From: Paraburkholderia oxyphila NBRC 105797
Lineage (GTDB): Bacteria > Pseudomonadota > Gammaproteobacteria > Burkholderiales > Burkholderiaceae
Length of the DNA stretch: 64,000 bases
Direction: 5' to 3'
NCBI RefSeq assembly: GCF_000685075.1
Contig: NZ_BAYD01000001.1
Location: 115,934-179,933 of the forward strand
In this document: positions 28,379 to 35,806 of the stretch, one piece after another
Position numbering within the stretch: position 1 is the stretch's first letter
Layout of the letters: each line of letters starts with the position of its first letter
Made by a program: the position numbers and the translations under genes
The notes under the pieces: model-generated
What the model was told of the DNA's origin: nothing
Database searches by the model: none
Seen by the model: only the letters and a program-made list of their open reading frames with translations

Positions 28379-29464
28379 ATGATCAAGGTCGAATGTCAGG
28401 CGCAACTGGTCGTGCGCGATGCGCAAGGCCGCGAGGCAAGCCTGACGGACGTCGTGCCGCTGCTCGCGCTCGTCGCTGAAGAAGGCAGCATTGCGCAGGC
28501 CGCGCAGCGTAAGGGTTTGTCCTATCGTCACGCGTGGGGCCTGTTGCGCGATCTGGAAGAGCGCCTGGGCGGCGCGCTGATCACCAAGGCGCGCGGGCGC
28601 GGCTCCGTGCTCTCGGAACTGGGCGAGGCGGTGCTGCGCTCGCAGCGTCTGTGCGGGGAGCGCCTGACCGGCAACCTCCAGGCGCTCGCGAGCGAAGTGG
28701 CGAGCGACCTCAACCGCTGGCTTGCGCCCGACAGACAGGACCTGCGCATCCACGCCTCGCACGGCTACGCGGTGGCGGCGCTGGTCACCGCGCTCGTGGC
28801 CGACCAGGTGCCGGTGGAGATCAAGTACCGCGACAGCGCCGACGCCATCACGGCGCTCGCGCGCGGCGAATGCGATCTGGCAGGCTTCCATCTGCCGCGC
28901 AGCGACTTTCGCGAAGCCTGCGCCGATGCCTACCGCAACTGGCTCGATCCGCAGCGCCACGTGCTGATCCACCTCACGCGCCGCAAACAGGGCCTCTTCG
29001 TCGGGCGTGGCAACCCGCGCGGGATCGCCGGCCTCGCCGACCTCTCACGCGCCGACATCCGCTTCGTGAACCGGCAGCCGGGCTCGGGCACGCGCCTCTT
29101 GATCGATTTGCTGCTCACGCGCGTGGGCGTCGATCCGGAGCGGGTGAACGGCTATGCCTCGTCGGAGCTCACGCATTCGGCGATCGCGGCATTCGTCGCG
29201 AGCGGCATGGCTGACGTGGGCTTCGGTGTGGAGCCGGCAGCGCATCACTTCGGGCTCGATTTCATCCCGATCGCCGACGAGGACTACTTTTTCGCCTGCG
29301 AGCGCGCGCAACTGGAGCGCGAGCCTCTGGCGAGCGTGCTCGAGCTGCTGCGCGGCGCGCCGTTTCGCGAGTCGGTGGCGCAACTGGAGGGCTACGATCC
29401 CGGCGAATGTGGGGCCATCGTGCCGCTCGGGGTGGGCTGGTCGGGGCAGGCGCAGGCGCGCTGA
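28379..29464 (+). CDS. fdsR: Formate dehydrogenase operon regulator: ModE-like HTH plus PBP-like domain
   Basis: 361 aa. Residues about 20-85 are a LysR/ModE-type winged helix (LLALVAEEGSIAQAAQRKGLSYRHAWGLLR). From about 115 on there is a type-2 periplasmic-binding-like domain (LRIHASHGYAVAALV; FVNRQPGSGTRLLIDLLL) related to molybdate/anion-sensing transcription factors. It is divergent from fdsG, as fdsR is in Cupriavidus necator, where it controls the fds operon. The ligand is likely an oxyanion (formate, molybdate or tungstate), which is inference. The start at 28379 has AGGAGG 12 bases upstream. Confidence 0.85.
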   Translation: MIKVECQAQLVVRDAQGREASLTDVVPLLALVAEEGSIAQAAQRKGLSYRHAWGLLRDLEERLGGALITKARGRGSVLSELGEAVLRSQRLCGERLTGNLQALASEVASDLNRWLAPDRQDLRIHASHGYAVAALVTALVADQVPVEIKYRDSADAITALARGECDLAGFHLPRSDFREACADAYRNWLDPQRHVLIHLTRRKQGLFVGRGNPRGIAGLADLSRADIRFVNRQPGSGTRLLIDLLLTRVGVDPERVNGYASSELTHSAIAAFVASGMADVGFGVEPAAHHFGLDFIPIADEDYFFACERAQLEREPLASVLELLRGAPFRESVAQLEGYDPGECGAIVPLGVGWSGQAQAR

Positions 29465-29593
29465 ATGGCAGGTCTTTGTAATACGAAGCAATATGGCGGT
29501 CGGTTGGCGCTGCAGAGTGCGCCACTTTTTGTGATACTTTGGGCCGGTACTGGCTCTACTGTTTTGGATGCGCGTTGCTCGCGCCGATCGACC

Positions 29594-29860
29594 ATGAAAT
29601 TCTTGCTTAATATCTGTACAGCCGCGGCAGCTGCGGCCGCGCTCTTTGCAACCGTCAACATCGCTTTCGCGCAGAACTCGCCGGGCGTGCCGGGCGGCAT
29701 CCTCACCGACCAATTCAAGCTCAACGAGCATCCGCAAATGCCGTTCGCGGCATCGGCGCCTTCGGACAAGTATCAGCACGGCAAGCCGTCGGCGATGCGC
29801 AAGAAGGGCGATTTGGGCGACCCGAACGGCTGTAATCTGCAGTGCCCGCAGGATAATTGA
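29594..29860 (+). CDS. Small exported hypothetical protein
   Basis: 88 aa, not recognised. The N-terminus MKFLLNICTAAAAAAALFA is a good signal peptide with a probable cut after AFAQ. The mature ~62 residues are hydrophilic (SPGVPGGILTDQFKLNEHPQ; MRKKGDLGDPNGCNLQCPQ) and end with a Cys pair (C-x3-C). The start at 29594 is chosen for the signal peptide. A hairpin at 29952-29983 could be its terminator. It may be a small periplasmic or secreted factor; no function can be assigned. Confidence 0.6.
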   Translation: MKFLLNICTAAAAAAALFATVNIAFAQNSPGVPGGILTDQFKLNEHPQMPFAASAPSDKYQHGKPSAMRKKGDLGDPNGCNLQCPQDN

Positions 29861-29951
29861 TCTGCGGAATGGCTGGCGGCGCGAGGGCGCCGCATGGGCG
29901 CCTGATGCTGCAATTGACGCGCGATTAAATCCGGGCGTTAAAAAAAGAAAA

Positions 29952-29983
29952 CTTGCGAAGCTTTTGGGCTGTCGCGAGTTTTT
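29952..29983 (+). terminator. Probable terminator of the small exported protein
   Basis: CTTGCGA (29952-29958) pairs with TCGCGAG (29972-29978, one G-U), followed by TTTTTA. Confidence 0.5.
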
Positions 29984-30064
29984 ACTTTCTTTCAGGACCG
30001 GCGATACAAAATTAATCGCTGTAACGCCCGCTCAGAAAGGCTCCGAAAATTACGGGTCCGAAAG

Positions 30065-30085
30065 CTACCCCCAAAGTTACCCCTG
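30065..30085. repeat. Left copy of paired TACCCC repeats (putative integrase arm-type sites)
   Basis: CTACCCCC and TTACCCCTG in tandem, about 11 bases start to start. A very similar pair lies at 32253-32274 just upstream of the integrase remnant. Together they bracket the accessory segment. Confidence 0.5.
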
Positions 30086-30307
30086 GATCGTCCCCATTGG
30101 ATGCTGGCGGAAGGGTTACGAAATCTGGCGGGTTAGCTGTATGCCTAAACCTCGGCGGACCTGAGCAAACCTGAACATTCCCACTGTCGCCGTGACCCGC
30201 ATTTTCGAAATTGCAGGAGCTGTTGTGACCGGCAGCGTTGCGGGGGACAGTCTGTGGGTGATGCACATAGCATCAACCGCGTACCAGTCCACGTAGCGCA
30301 AGGTCAG

Positions 30308-30348
30308 CCGCCTGGTGACGTGCTACTAAACACGTCACAACCAGGCGG
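30308..30348 (+). promoter_or_regulatory. Leader hairpin overlapping the ribosome binding site of the 330-aa gene
   Basis: The 5' arm (30308-30322, CCGCCTGG then TGACGTG) pairs with the 3' arm (30331-30348, CACGTCAC, AA, CCAGGCGG). The loop is 8 bases with a 3-base bulge. The 3' arm ends in GGCGG, which runs directly into the Shine-Dalgarno GGAGGTGA before the ATG at 30356. The structure could limit ribosome access. Confidence 0.6.
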
Positions 30349-30355
30349 AGGTGAC

Positions 30356-31348
30356 ATGTCGTTACCCGAATGGGGCAATTCTTATAACGCGCTCTACGTA
30401 CCGCTCAAGGGTGGTTGGCAGTGCGCGCTAGTGCCCGCTCGCGATATCGAAGCGGTAGACCGTGGCTGGCGGCTGTCTTTCGAGGAGCGCCAGAAGGCGC
30501 GAAAGGCGCGCGAAGACCAGATGGAGCAGGACAGGCGGGATTTCGATCAACTGTTCAGGGTAGCCATTGCTCGCCGCGAGTCGCGGGCCTCAGGCGATTT
30601 CAGCGCCTACGCGGACTTTATCGGCAAGCATGTACGTGGGCCATGGCACACGCCGATCGATGGCGAAGACATCACGCGCATTCTGCGCGAAGCGGTGCGA
30701 GATGGCCTGATCGTCCCGGTCATTGATCGTGACTGGCACGGCAGTGTCGGCGTATCGAAGCGCTACTCGCCGCAAACCTGGAGCGAAACATATCGAAGCG
30801 GAGGCGGGGGCGCAGTGGCCGCCGCCGGTCCGCGCGGCAAGACATTTCACCAGTCGGTGATGGAATCGATGGGCCTTGATGCCGACGGCGCGACGGCCTA
30901 TATCGAAAAGTACAACGCGATGGTCGAGCGCATCGACGCAATCCAGGCAGCGAACGCTGCGAAGCGCGCAGCAGCCGCAGCGGCCGGCAATGGCGACGAC
31001 TTGCTCGGCGCAGTGGAGGCGACAGCCGGGGCGGTGCTCGGCGGCGGCGATGATGGCTCGGATGGAGACGACGCGGCTGACGATACCGGTGGCGATGACA
31101 GCGGCGACGGTTCAACGCCGCTCGGCGACGCACAGCCGTTCGATTATCAGCCAGACGCACCAAGCGATGACGGGATGGACATTGCTGCGCGTGGGATCAG
31201 CGAGGAAGATGAAGCCGAGTGCGACGCGTTGTATGACCGCGATATGGAGGAATGCAATTTCGCGCGGGCGATTTACCTGGATCCGCGCACTTACGCCTTG
31301 TGCTCGGAGCGAGCATTCATGAATTACCAGAGTTGCAGAGGATACTGA
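30356..31348 (+). CDS. Unknown accessory protein with Asp-rich linker and twin C-x10-C tail (toxin-like candidate)
   Basis: 330 aa, not matched to a known family with confidence. Residues 1-75 hold a Trp/Tyr-rich start and a charged helix (ERQKARKAREDQMEQDRRDF). Residues about 85-160 are the best-folded part (FIGKHVRGPWHTPIDGEDI; ITRILREAVRDGLIVPV). About 220-265 is an Ala then Gly/Asp-rich acidic linker. The tail carries Cys289, Cys300, Cys316 and Cys327 with spacing C-x10-C-x15-C-x10-C in predicted helix. No signal peptide or TM is present. The start at 30356 has GGAGGTGA; a GTG at 30254 is a weaker option. A 102-aa gene follows by one base. The layout recalls polymorphic/T6SS toxin plus immunity pairs, which is inference. 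Confidence 0.75.
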   Translation: MSLPEWGNSYNALYVPLKGGWQCALVPARDIEAVDRGWRLSFEERQKARKAREDQMEQDRRDFDQLFRVAIARRESRASGDFSAYADFIGKHVRGPWHTPIDGEDITRILREAVRDGLIVPVIDRDWHGSVGVSKRYSPQTWSETYRSGGGGAVAAAGPRGKTFHQSVMESMGLDADGATAYIEKYNAMVERIDAIQAANAAKRAAAAAAGNGDDLLGAVEATAGAVLGGGDDGSDGDDAADDTGGDDSGDGSTPLGDAQPFDYQPDAPSDDGMDIAARGISEEDEAECDALYDRDMEECNFARAIYLDPRTYALCSERAFMNYQSCRGY

Positions 31349-31349
31349 T

Positions 31350-31658
31350 ATGGCAAAACCTCCACGAGCGACAATCATTTTTTACGACGAAGATGTACAG
31401 CAACTGCGCATGTGTACCGTGTTCCGGCGTGAAGTGCAGTCCGTCATTGACCGTGAAATTGCCCGAAGCGGAGGCATGATGGTCCCGCCGGATGCTGAGG
31501 AACATGGTTCGCAACCGATTGGAGACGAGGATGCTCGCAGGCTCGGCGCTATGGCGATACTCATGCAGGCCGGTGTGCATGCCGAACTGCGCGAACGCCT
31601 TCAGATCACGACAGCGGAGCCGATCAGCTGGACAACGCCCAAGCCGCCTTCGGAGTGA
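31350..31658 (+). CDS. Small partner protein of the 330-aa gene (possible immunity protein)
   Basis: 102 aa, unrecognised. It begins one base after the upstream stop, with AGAGGA as ribosome binding site, and ends just before a rho-independent terminator, so the two genes form one complete transcription unit. It is soluble and acidic, with no signal peptide (MAKPPRATIIFYDEDVQQLR; DEDARRLGAMAILMQAGVHA). Small soluble proteins in this position often neutralise the toxin encoded upstream, but nothing in the sequence itself proves that. Confidence 0.7.
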   Translation: MAKPPRATIIFYDEDVQQLRMCTVFRREVQSVIDREIARSGGMMVPPDAEEHGSQPIGDEDARRLGAMAILMQAGVHAELRERLQITTAEPISWTTPKPPSE

Positions 31659-31678
31659 CGCGAGGTAGGTCTAAACGC

Positions 31679-31706
31679 AAAAGCCGACTCTCGCGGGCGG
31701 CTTTTT
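31679..31706 (+). terminator. Terminator of the two-gene accessory unit
   Basis: AAAAGCCG (31679-31686), 11-base loop, CGGCTTTTT (31698-31706). It lies 20 bases past the small partner gene. Confidence 0.8.
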
Positions 31707-31755
31707 GTGCCCCGGCACCAGCGGGAAAGCGCGCCGGGCGTGCGGGTGCCAGTGC

Positions 31756-32070
31756 CTACGCTTTCGGCGGCTCGACCAGCGCCGCCAGCCGCCTGATCTC
31801 CAGCGCCATCGTCAGATAGTGCGGCACCCAGCCGGGAATGGACGTGTGGCCGCGCGTCCATCGGCTCGGCGTGTTCTTGTAGGTGTCGGTCTTGCGGCAG
31901 AAGTCGGCCTGCTTCCAGCCCAGGCAGGTGAGGGCGTCGGTGAATTCGTTGGGTGTCGTGGCGGGTTGTCTCGCGTGCGCGTTGCGGCAGGGTGACGGCC
32001 GTGCTGGCGTCGGGTACCGGGGAATGCTGCTTTGCCATGTAGAACCTCGCAAAAGGTTGCGGTTAAACAT
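31756..32070 (-). CDS. Small phage-type helix-turn-helix protein, possibly frameshifted
   Basis: 104-codon frame. Residues about 38-90 read as a compact Xre-like HTH (EFTDALTCLGWKQADFCRKT, then SRWTRGHTSIPGW, then a hydrophobic helix), as in small regulators of phages and islands. The first ~35 residues look non-coding. The better ribosome binding site (GAGG) precedes an ATG at 32038 in another frame, MAKQHSPVPDAST. Joining that start to the HTH would need a frameshift near codon 29, so the gene may be broken. It lies beside the integrase remnant. Confidence 0.45.
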   Translation of the reverse strand: MFNRNLLRGSTWQSSIPRYPTPARPSPCRNAHARQPATTPNEFTDALTCLGWKQADFCRKTDTYKNTPSRWTRGHTSIPGWVPHYLTMALEIRRLAALVEPPKA

Positions 32071-32203
32071 GGCTTCTCATCTTCAGCCGCCACCACTTAC
32101 CCCCAGACGGCGAGACGATCAGATACATGCCGCGTTCGTCGGAGAGCTTCTGCTGTTTCGCCGCGGGCTTCGCGTTGCGGATGAAGAGGTCGGTCAGCGC
32201 CAT
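32063..32203 (-). pseudogene. N-terminal remnant of a P4-type tyrosine integrase
   Basis: 46 codons reading MALTDLFIRNAKPAAKQQKL, SDERGMYLIVSPSGGKWWRL, KMRSHV, stop. This is the start of the arm-DNA-binding domain (DUF4102 type) of integrases that insert into tRNA/tmRNA genes. Homology ends abruptly after WWRLK and the catalytic domain is missing, so it is a truncation. It is in the same orientation as ssrA and about 185 bases from its 3' end, the normal position of int on an island. Confidence 0.75.
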
Positions 32204-32252
32204 GTCTTTGCAGCTTCGTGGTTGGGGGTAGCAGGCCTGGAGTGCTGGTCAT

Positions 32253-32274
32253 TTACCCCCCAGACTTACCCCTG
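32253..32274. repeat. Right copy of paired TTACCCC repeats
   Basis: TTACCCCCC and TTACCCCTG in tandem, upstream of the integrase remnant and matching the left pair at 30065-30085. Single related copies occur at 32094-32101 and, inverted, at 32224-32230. Confidence 0.5.
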
Positions 32275-32319
32275 CTCGATGGTGGTGACTGTTGGTAGAC
32301 CATTGTCGACGATGGAAAC

Positions 32320-32352
32320 AAAAAACCCCGCGGAGCCAAGCTCGGCGGGGGT
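32320..32352 (-). terminator. Terminator of ssrA
   Basis: Read leftward: CCCCGCCGAGC, loop TTG, GCTCCGCGGGG with one mismatch, then TTTTTTG. It lies about 35 bases past the mature 3' end of tmRNA. Confidence 0.8.
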
Positions 32353-32387
32353 TTCTTGTGAAACGTGGTGAACGTTTGGAAGATATT

Positions 32388-32757
32388 TGGTGGAGCCGGC
32401 GGGAATCGAACCCGCGTCCAGAAGCAGTCCATAACCAGTTCTACATGCGTAGTTCTGTCATTTGATTTAACCGCAGCGACGCGGACGAACACGCTGCGCT
32501 ACGGCGATTCACTAGATTTTCGACTCTGGCGTCGTGACGCCGACAGAGCTTAACTGACGTATATGACCTCTGGCGGTATTGCTACCGGTCTTGCGACGCT
32601 AGCCCGTCAGTGAGCCAGGCAGAGGACGGCGGCCGTTAGGCTGCCAGTGCGAACGTATCGTCGTTTGCAGTTACGTTTTTCCCATTGATTAACGAGGTGA
32701 CGGGTCCTCGGCATGCCCTGATTACTTCATAACCCCTGTCGAAACCAGGTCGGCCCC
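32388..32757 (-). ncRNA. ssrA: tmRNA (transfer-messenger RNA)
   Basis: About 370 nt. The 5' end GGGGCCG pairs with CGGCTCC before the 3' ACCA, forming the tRNA-like acceptor stem. The 3' part contains the T-arm GGGTTCGATTCCCGCC. The tag reading frame runs from the GCA resume codon at 32668 to the TAA at 32636 and encodes ANDDTFALAA, a standard proteolysis tag ending in ALAA. With SmpB it frees stalled ribosomes. Its 3' end is a classic integrase target, and an integrase remnant lies just beyond it. Confidence 0.97.
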
Positions 32758-32768
32758 GGGGAACAACA

Positions 32769-32774
32769 ATTATC
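32769..32774 (-). promoter_or_regulatory. Probable -10 element of ssrA
   Basis: GATAAT read leftward, 12 bases before the mature 5' end. The -35 region (near TTAGCC, 32793-32798) is a weak match. Confidence 0.5.
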
Positions 32775-32855
32775 CCATAGTTCGGCAGATGAGGCTAACC
32801 ACACCCGAATCAAGGGCGCGTACGTCAACACTCTCGCAGGGCAATGGCCCTGGCG

Positions 32856-33581
32856 TCAGGCGCGCCGGCCCACACGCTGGAGCAGGGCGAGCAGCGATTC
32901 GGCGGTATCGGCCACGTAATCGGCGTTCCACTGCGACGGTGGCTCAACGTCGCCACAGTAGCCATAGGCCGCGGCGATCGTCGCCATGCCGGCCGCGTGG
33001 CCCGCCTGCACGTCGCGCAGGTCGTCGCCCACGTAGACCACGCGCTGCGCCTCGACGCCGAGCGCCTGTGCCGCGTGCAGCAGCGGGGCGGGATGGGGCT
33101 TCGAGTAGGGCGTGGTGTCGCCGCTCACGACGCAGGCCGCGCGCGTGTCCAGATGCATGAGCTTCACGAGCGGATCGGTCAGCCGCGCGACCTTGTTGGT
33201 GACGATGCCCCAGCGCACGCCGCGTGCGTCGAGGTCGTCGAGCACCGCGTCGATGCCCGGGAAGAGCGCCGTCTCCACGCGCAGGTTGGCCGCGTAGTTG
33301 GCGAGGAACTCTTCGCGCATGGCGGCGAACTCGCGGTCGTCGGGACCGACGCCGAATGCGCCCCCAATCAGGCCGCGCGCGCCCGCCGAGGCGAGTGGGC
33401 GCAGCTTCTCGTAGGGCGCAGGCGCGAGGCCGCGCGCGTGGCGCATCTGGTTGACCGCGGCGGCGAGGTCGGGCGCCGTGTCGGCGAGCGTGCCGTCGAA
33501 GTCGAACAGCACGGCGTCGAATGCGTCGAGCGCCGCGCCCGGGCCCCGTAGAGGCGTAGTTTCAAGCTGGGTCTGAGTCAT
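32856..33581 (-). CDS. gph: Phosphoglycolate phosphatase
   Basis: 241 aa HAD-superfamily hydrolase. The nucleophile Asp27 and acid Asp29 lie in LFDFDGTLADT. A helical cap follows, then IVTNK (motif II) and YVGDDLRDVQAGHAAGM (motif IV). The KPHPAPLL lysine is motif III. It removes phosphate from 2-phosphoglycolate formed during DNA repair or oxygenation reactions. ubiG lies directly upstream (gap 24 bases) on the same strand, a pairing common in Burkholderia, so the two are probably co-transcribed. Confidence 0.93.
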   Translation of the reverse strand: MTQTQLETTPLRGPGAALDAFDAVLFDFDGTLADTAPDLAAAVNQMRHARGLAPAPYEKLRPLASAGARGLIGGAFGVGPDDREFAAMREEFLANYAANLRVETALFPGIDAVLDDLDARGVRWGIVTNKVARLTDPLVKLMHLDTRAACVVSGDTTPYSKPHPAPLLHAAQALGVEAQRVVYVGDDLRDVQAGHAAGMATIAAAYGYCGDVEPPSQWNADYVADTAESLLALLQRVGRRA

Positions 33582-33605
33582 GTCGGAGGAGGCGCGCAGG
33601 CGGCT

Positions 33606-34304
33606 TCAGGCGTCGCGCCGGCAGGCAATCATGTAGTTGACGCTGGAGTCGTTCGACAGTGCGAAGCGGCGCGTGAGCGGGTTATAGGTGATGCCCTTGA
33701 TTTCGGCGGGGCGCAGGCCGGCTTCGCGCGCGAAACCCGCGAGCTCGGAAGGGCGGATGAAGCGCGCGTAATCGTGCGTGCCCTTGGGCAGCATCTGCGC
33801 AATGTACTCCGCGCCGATCACGGCAAGCAGGTACGACTTCACGTTGCGGTTCAGCGTGGAGAAGAACACCCAGCCGCCCGGCTTCACGAGCGTTGCGCAG
33901 GCCTTGACCACGCTCAGTGGCTGAGGCACGTGCTCGAGCATTTCCATGCAGGTGACCACGTCGAACGAAGCGGGCTCGCGCGCCGCGATGGCTTCGGCCG
34001 CGATCTCCTCGTATTCCACCGTGATCCCGCTTTCCAGGCTGTGCAGGTCCGCGACGCCCAGCGCTTCGCTGGAGAGGTCGATGCCCTTGACGTTCGCGCC
34101 GAGGCCCGCCATCGATTCTGACAGGATGCCGCCGCCGCAGCCGATATCGAGCACGCGCTTTGCGCTCAGGTGTGCATGGCTATCGATCCAGCCGAGGCGA
34201 ATGGGGTTCAGTTCGTGCAGCGGCTTGAATTCCGCGTTCGGGTCCCACCAGCGATGAGCGAGATCGCTGAATTTCTGCAGCTCGTGGGGATCGGCGTTGG
34301 TCAT
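33606..34304 (-). CDS. ubiG: Ubiquinone biosynthesis O-methyltransferase
   Basis: 232 aa SAM-dependent methyltransferase that does both O-methylations in ubiquinone synthesis. The N-terminus ([28 protein letters not shown]) is diagnostic for UbiG. The SAM site is [16 protein letters not shown], followed by motif [15 protein letters not shown]. Length equals the family norm. It acts at the inner membrane face with the Ubi complex. It is upstream of gph in the same transcript. Confidence 0.95.
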   Translation of the reverse strand: MTNADPHELQKFSDLAHRWWDPNAEFKPLHELNPIRLGWIDSHAHLSAKRVLDIGCGGGILSESMAGLGANVKGIDLSSEALGVADLHSLESGITVEYEEIAAEAIAAREPASFDVVTCMEMLEHVPQPLSVVKACATLVKPGGWVFFSTLNRNVKSYLLAVIGAEYIAQMLPKGTHDYARFIRPSELAGFAREAGLRPAEIKGITYNPLTRRFALSNDSSVNYMIACRRDA

Positions 34305-34503
34305 GTCGGAGAGGCCGCTGGCGCGCCAGGGCCGGTGAGAATAAGTAATCCCCGAGTATATAGGCGGGGGCGTGCGGCGGCAAAATGGGTGGCGATGCCA
34401 TCGCCCTCAATGCCGGGAAGTTGGGCGCAGGTTCGGCGGCAGATAGGGGTAATTGCCTGCGTGATACGAAACAGGCGGCGGAAAAGCAGGGAAGCCAGAG
34501 CAT

Positions 34504-34531
34504 AAAAAAAGCCCCGCCTGAGCGGGGCTTT
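34504..34531 (-). terminator. Terminator of the OmpA-family gene
   Basis: Read leftward: AAAGCCCCGC, loop TCAG, GCGGGGCTTTTTTT. It lies about 25 bases past the stop codon. Confidence 0.92.
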
Positions 34532-34556
34532 GAGACTTGCTGTCGCAGCTCGCAGA

Positions 34557-35219
34557 TTACTGTTGCGGTTGCGCTTCGGTCTTCTGCGTGCCGACAACTT
34601 CGACTTCCACGCGACGATCCGGTGCGAGGCAGGCGATGAGTTGCTTGCGGTTCTTCTGGTTGCAGCCCGTCGTAACCGGGTCGCGCTTGCCCTTGCCTTC
34701 CGTGTAGACGCGCTCTGCCGGAACGCCCTTGCTGACCAGGTACGACTTGACGGCTTGCGCACGGCGCAGCGACAGACGGTCGTTGTAGGCAGCCGAGCCG
34801 ATGCGGTCGGTGTAGCCCGTTGCAACGACGACTTCGAGGTTCAGCGCCTGAATCTTGCTTGCCAGATCGTCCAGCTTTTCCTTGCCAGCCGGCTTCAGGA
34901 TAGCCTTGTCGAAGTCGAACAGGGCGTCAGCCTGATACGTGATCTTCTGGCTCGTGATGGCCGGCGGCGGCGGAGCGACCGGCGGTTGCGGTGCCTGGGC
35001 GACCAGGGCGCCATCGCACTTTGCGTTGGCGGTGGCCGGCGTCCAGAAAGCATCGCGCCAGCAAAGCTCGTTCGTGCCGTTCATCCACACGTATTCGCCG
35101 GTACCATTCACCCAGTTGTCATTGACGGCTTGTCGCGACGCCGGCACCGACTGTGCCTGAGCGGATGCAGCCACAACTGCGGTAGCTGCAATGAACGCGA
35201 GCTTTGAAAGTTTATTCAT
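34557..35219 (-). CDS. OmpA-family outer membrane protein
   Basis: 220 aa. The signal peptide MNKLSKLAFIAATAVVAASA is followed by AQAQ. A short central segment with two Trp-containing repeats (NWVNGTGEYVWMNGTNELCW) and a Pro-rich hinge follows. The C-terminal OmpA domain binds peptidoglycan (FDFDKAILKPAGKEKLDDLA; GYTDRIGSAAYNDRLSLRRA; the usual NDxLSxxRAxxV signature). There is no eight-strand beta-barrel, so it is a small periplasmic/outer-membrane anchor. The Cys pair near the C-terminus (TGCNQKNRKQLIACLAPDRR) is typical of Burkholderia OmpA. Confidence 0.92.
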   Translation of the reverse strand: MNKLSKLAFIAATAVVAASAQAQSVPASRQAVNDNWVNGTGEYVWMNGTNELCWRDAFWTPATANAKCDGALVAQAPQPPVAPPPPAITSQKITYQADALFDFDKAILKPAGKEKLDDLASKIQALNLEVVVATGYTDRIGSAAYNDRLSLRRAQAVKSYLVSKGVPAERVYTEGKGKRDPVTTGCNQKNRKQLIACLAPDRRVEVEVVGTQKTEAQPQQ

Positions 35220-35806
35220 ATTTCTCCTCTCGAAATTGAGATTACCGCAGGTTTACTGCGAGCCATATGACGAAGACTAGTCATACATTGCTCGAAGTAT
35301 AACATTGGCGAGTTGTGAGACACGTCTTGTGTAGACTTCGAGCGGTGTCTAACTTTGTGCGTTGGCATTTTGCCATATCGTTCCCGTCCGACGATAAAAA
35401 AAATCCGCCCCTTTCATTGAGGCTCGCTGAATGTGGTACACCCGCAACAAAAAGTTCCCGCTCGATCTCCTGGTAGTGTGCCTGGTTGATCGCGGAGTGC
35501 AAGGGGACTTTTAGCGGGTGCTGCGCCTGGTCACCCGAAAGGTGTCCGGACCTCGTTGGCGCACGATATTTGCCGGCACGCTTTAACCTGTTTGAACCGC
35601 TCTGCGCCGTTCTGAGCCGCTCGGGCTCGCCCCACTAATAGGTATACGCACATGGCGTCCTGGAGGCGGGCAGGGGCCCCGCGCATGATAGAATCATAAG
35701 ATTGCGCTGCGTCTGCGGCGTCCATGCGACAGCAGGGCGCGTTGCGCGGCTTGTCCGGCCTGCAGGCTAGCCGGGCAGGCCCGTGCGCCCGACAACGACA
35801 TCGATA
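35220..35806. other. Long divergent intergenic region between the OmpA-family gene and gyrA
   Basis: 587 bases, AT-richer than its surroundings in the left half. The OmpA gene has a GAGGAGAAATAT-type leader. A dyad TATGAC-8-GTCATA lies at 35266-35285. A possible gyrA -10, TAGAAT, is at 35689-35694 with no good -35. A 73-codon frame at 35281-35502 (minus) shows no coding features and is not called. No RNA gene recognised. Confidence 0.45.

Noticed and set aside
35281..35502. 73-codon minus-strand frame upstream of the OmpA gene
   Set aside because: No ribosome binding site or recognisable fold; lies in the promoter region.
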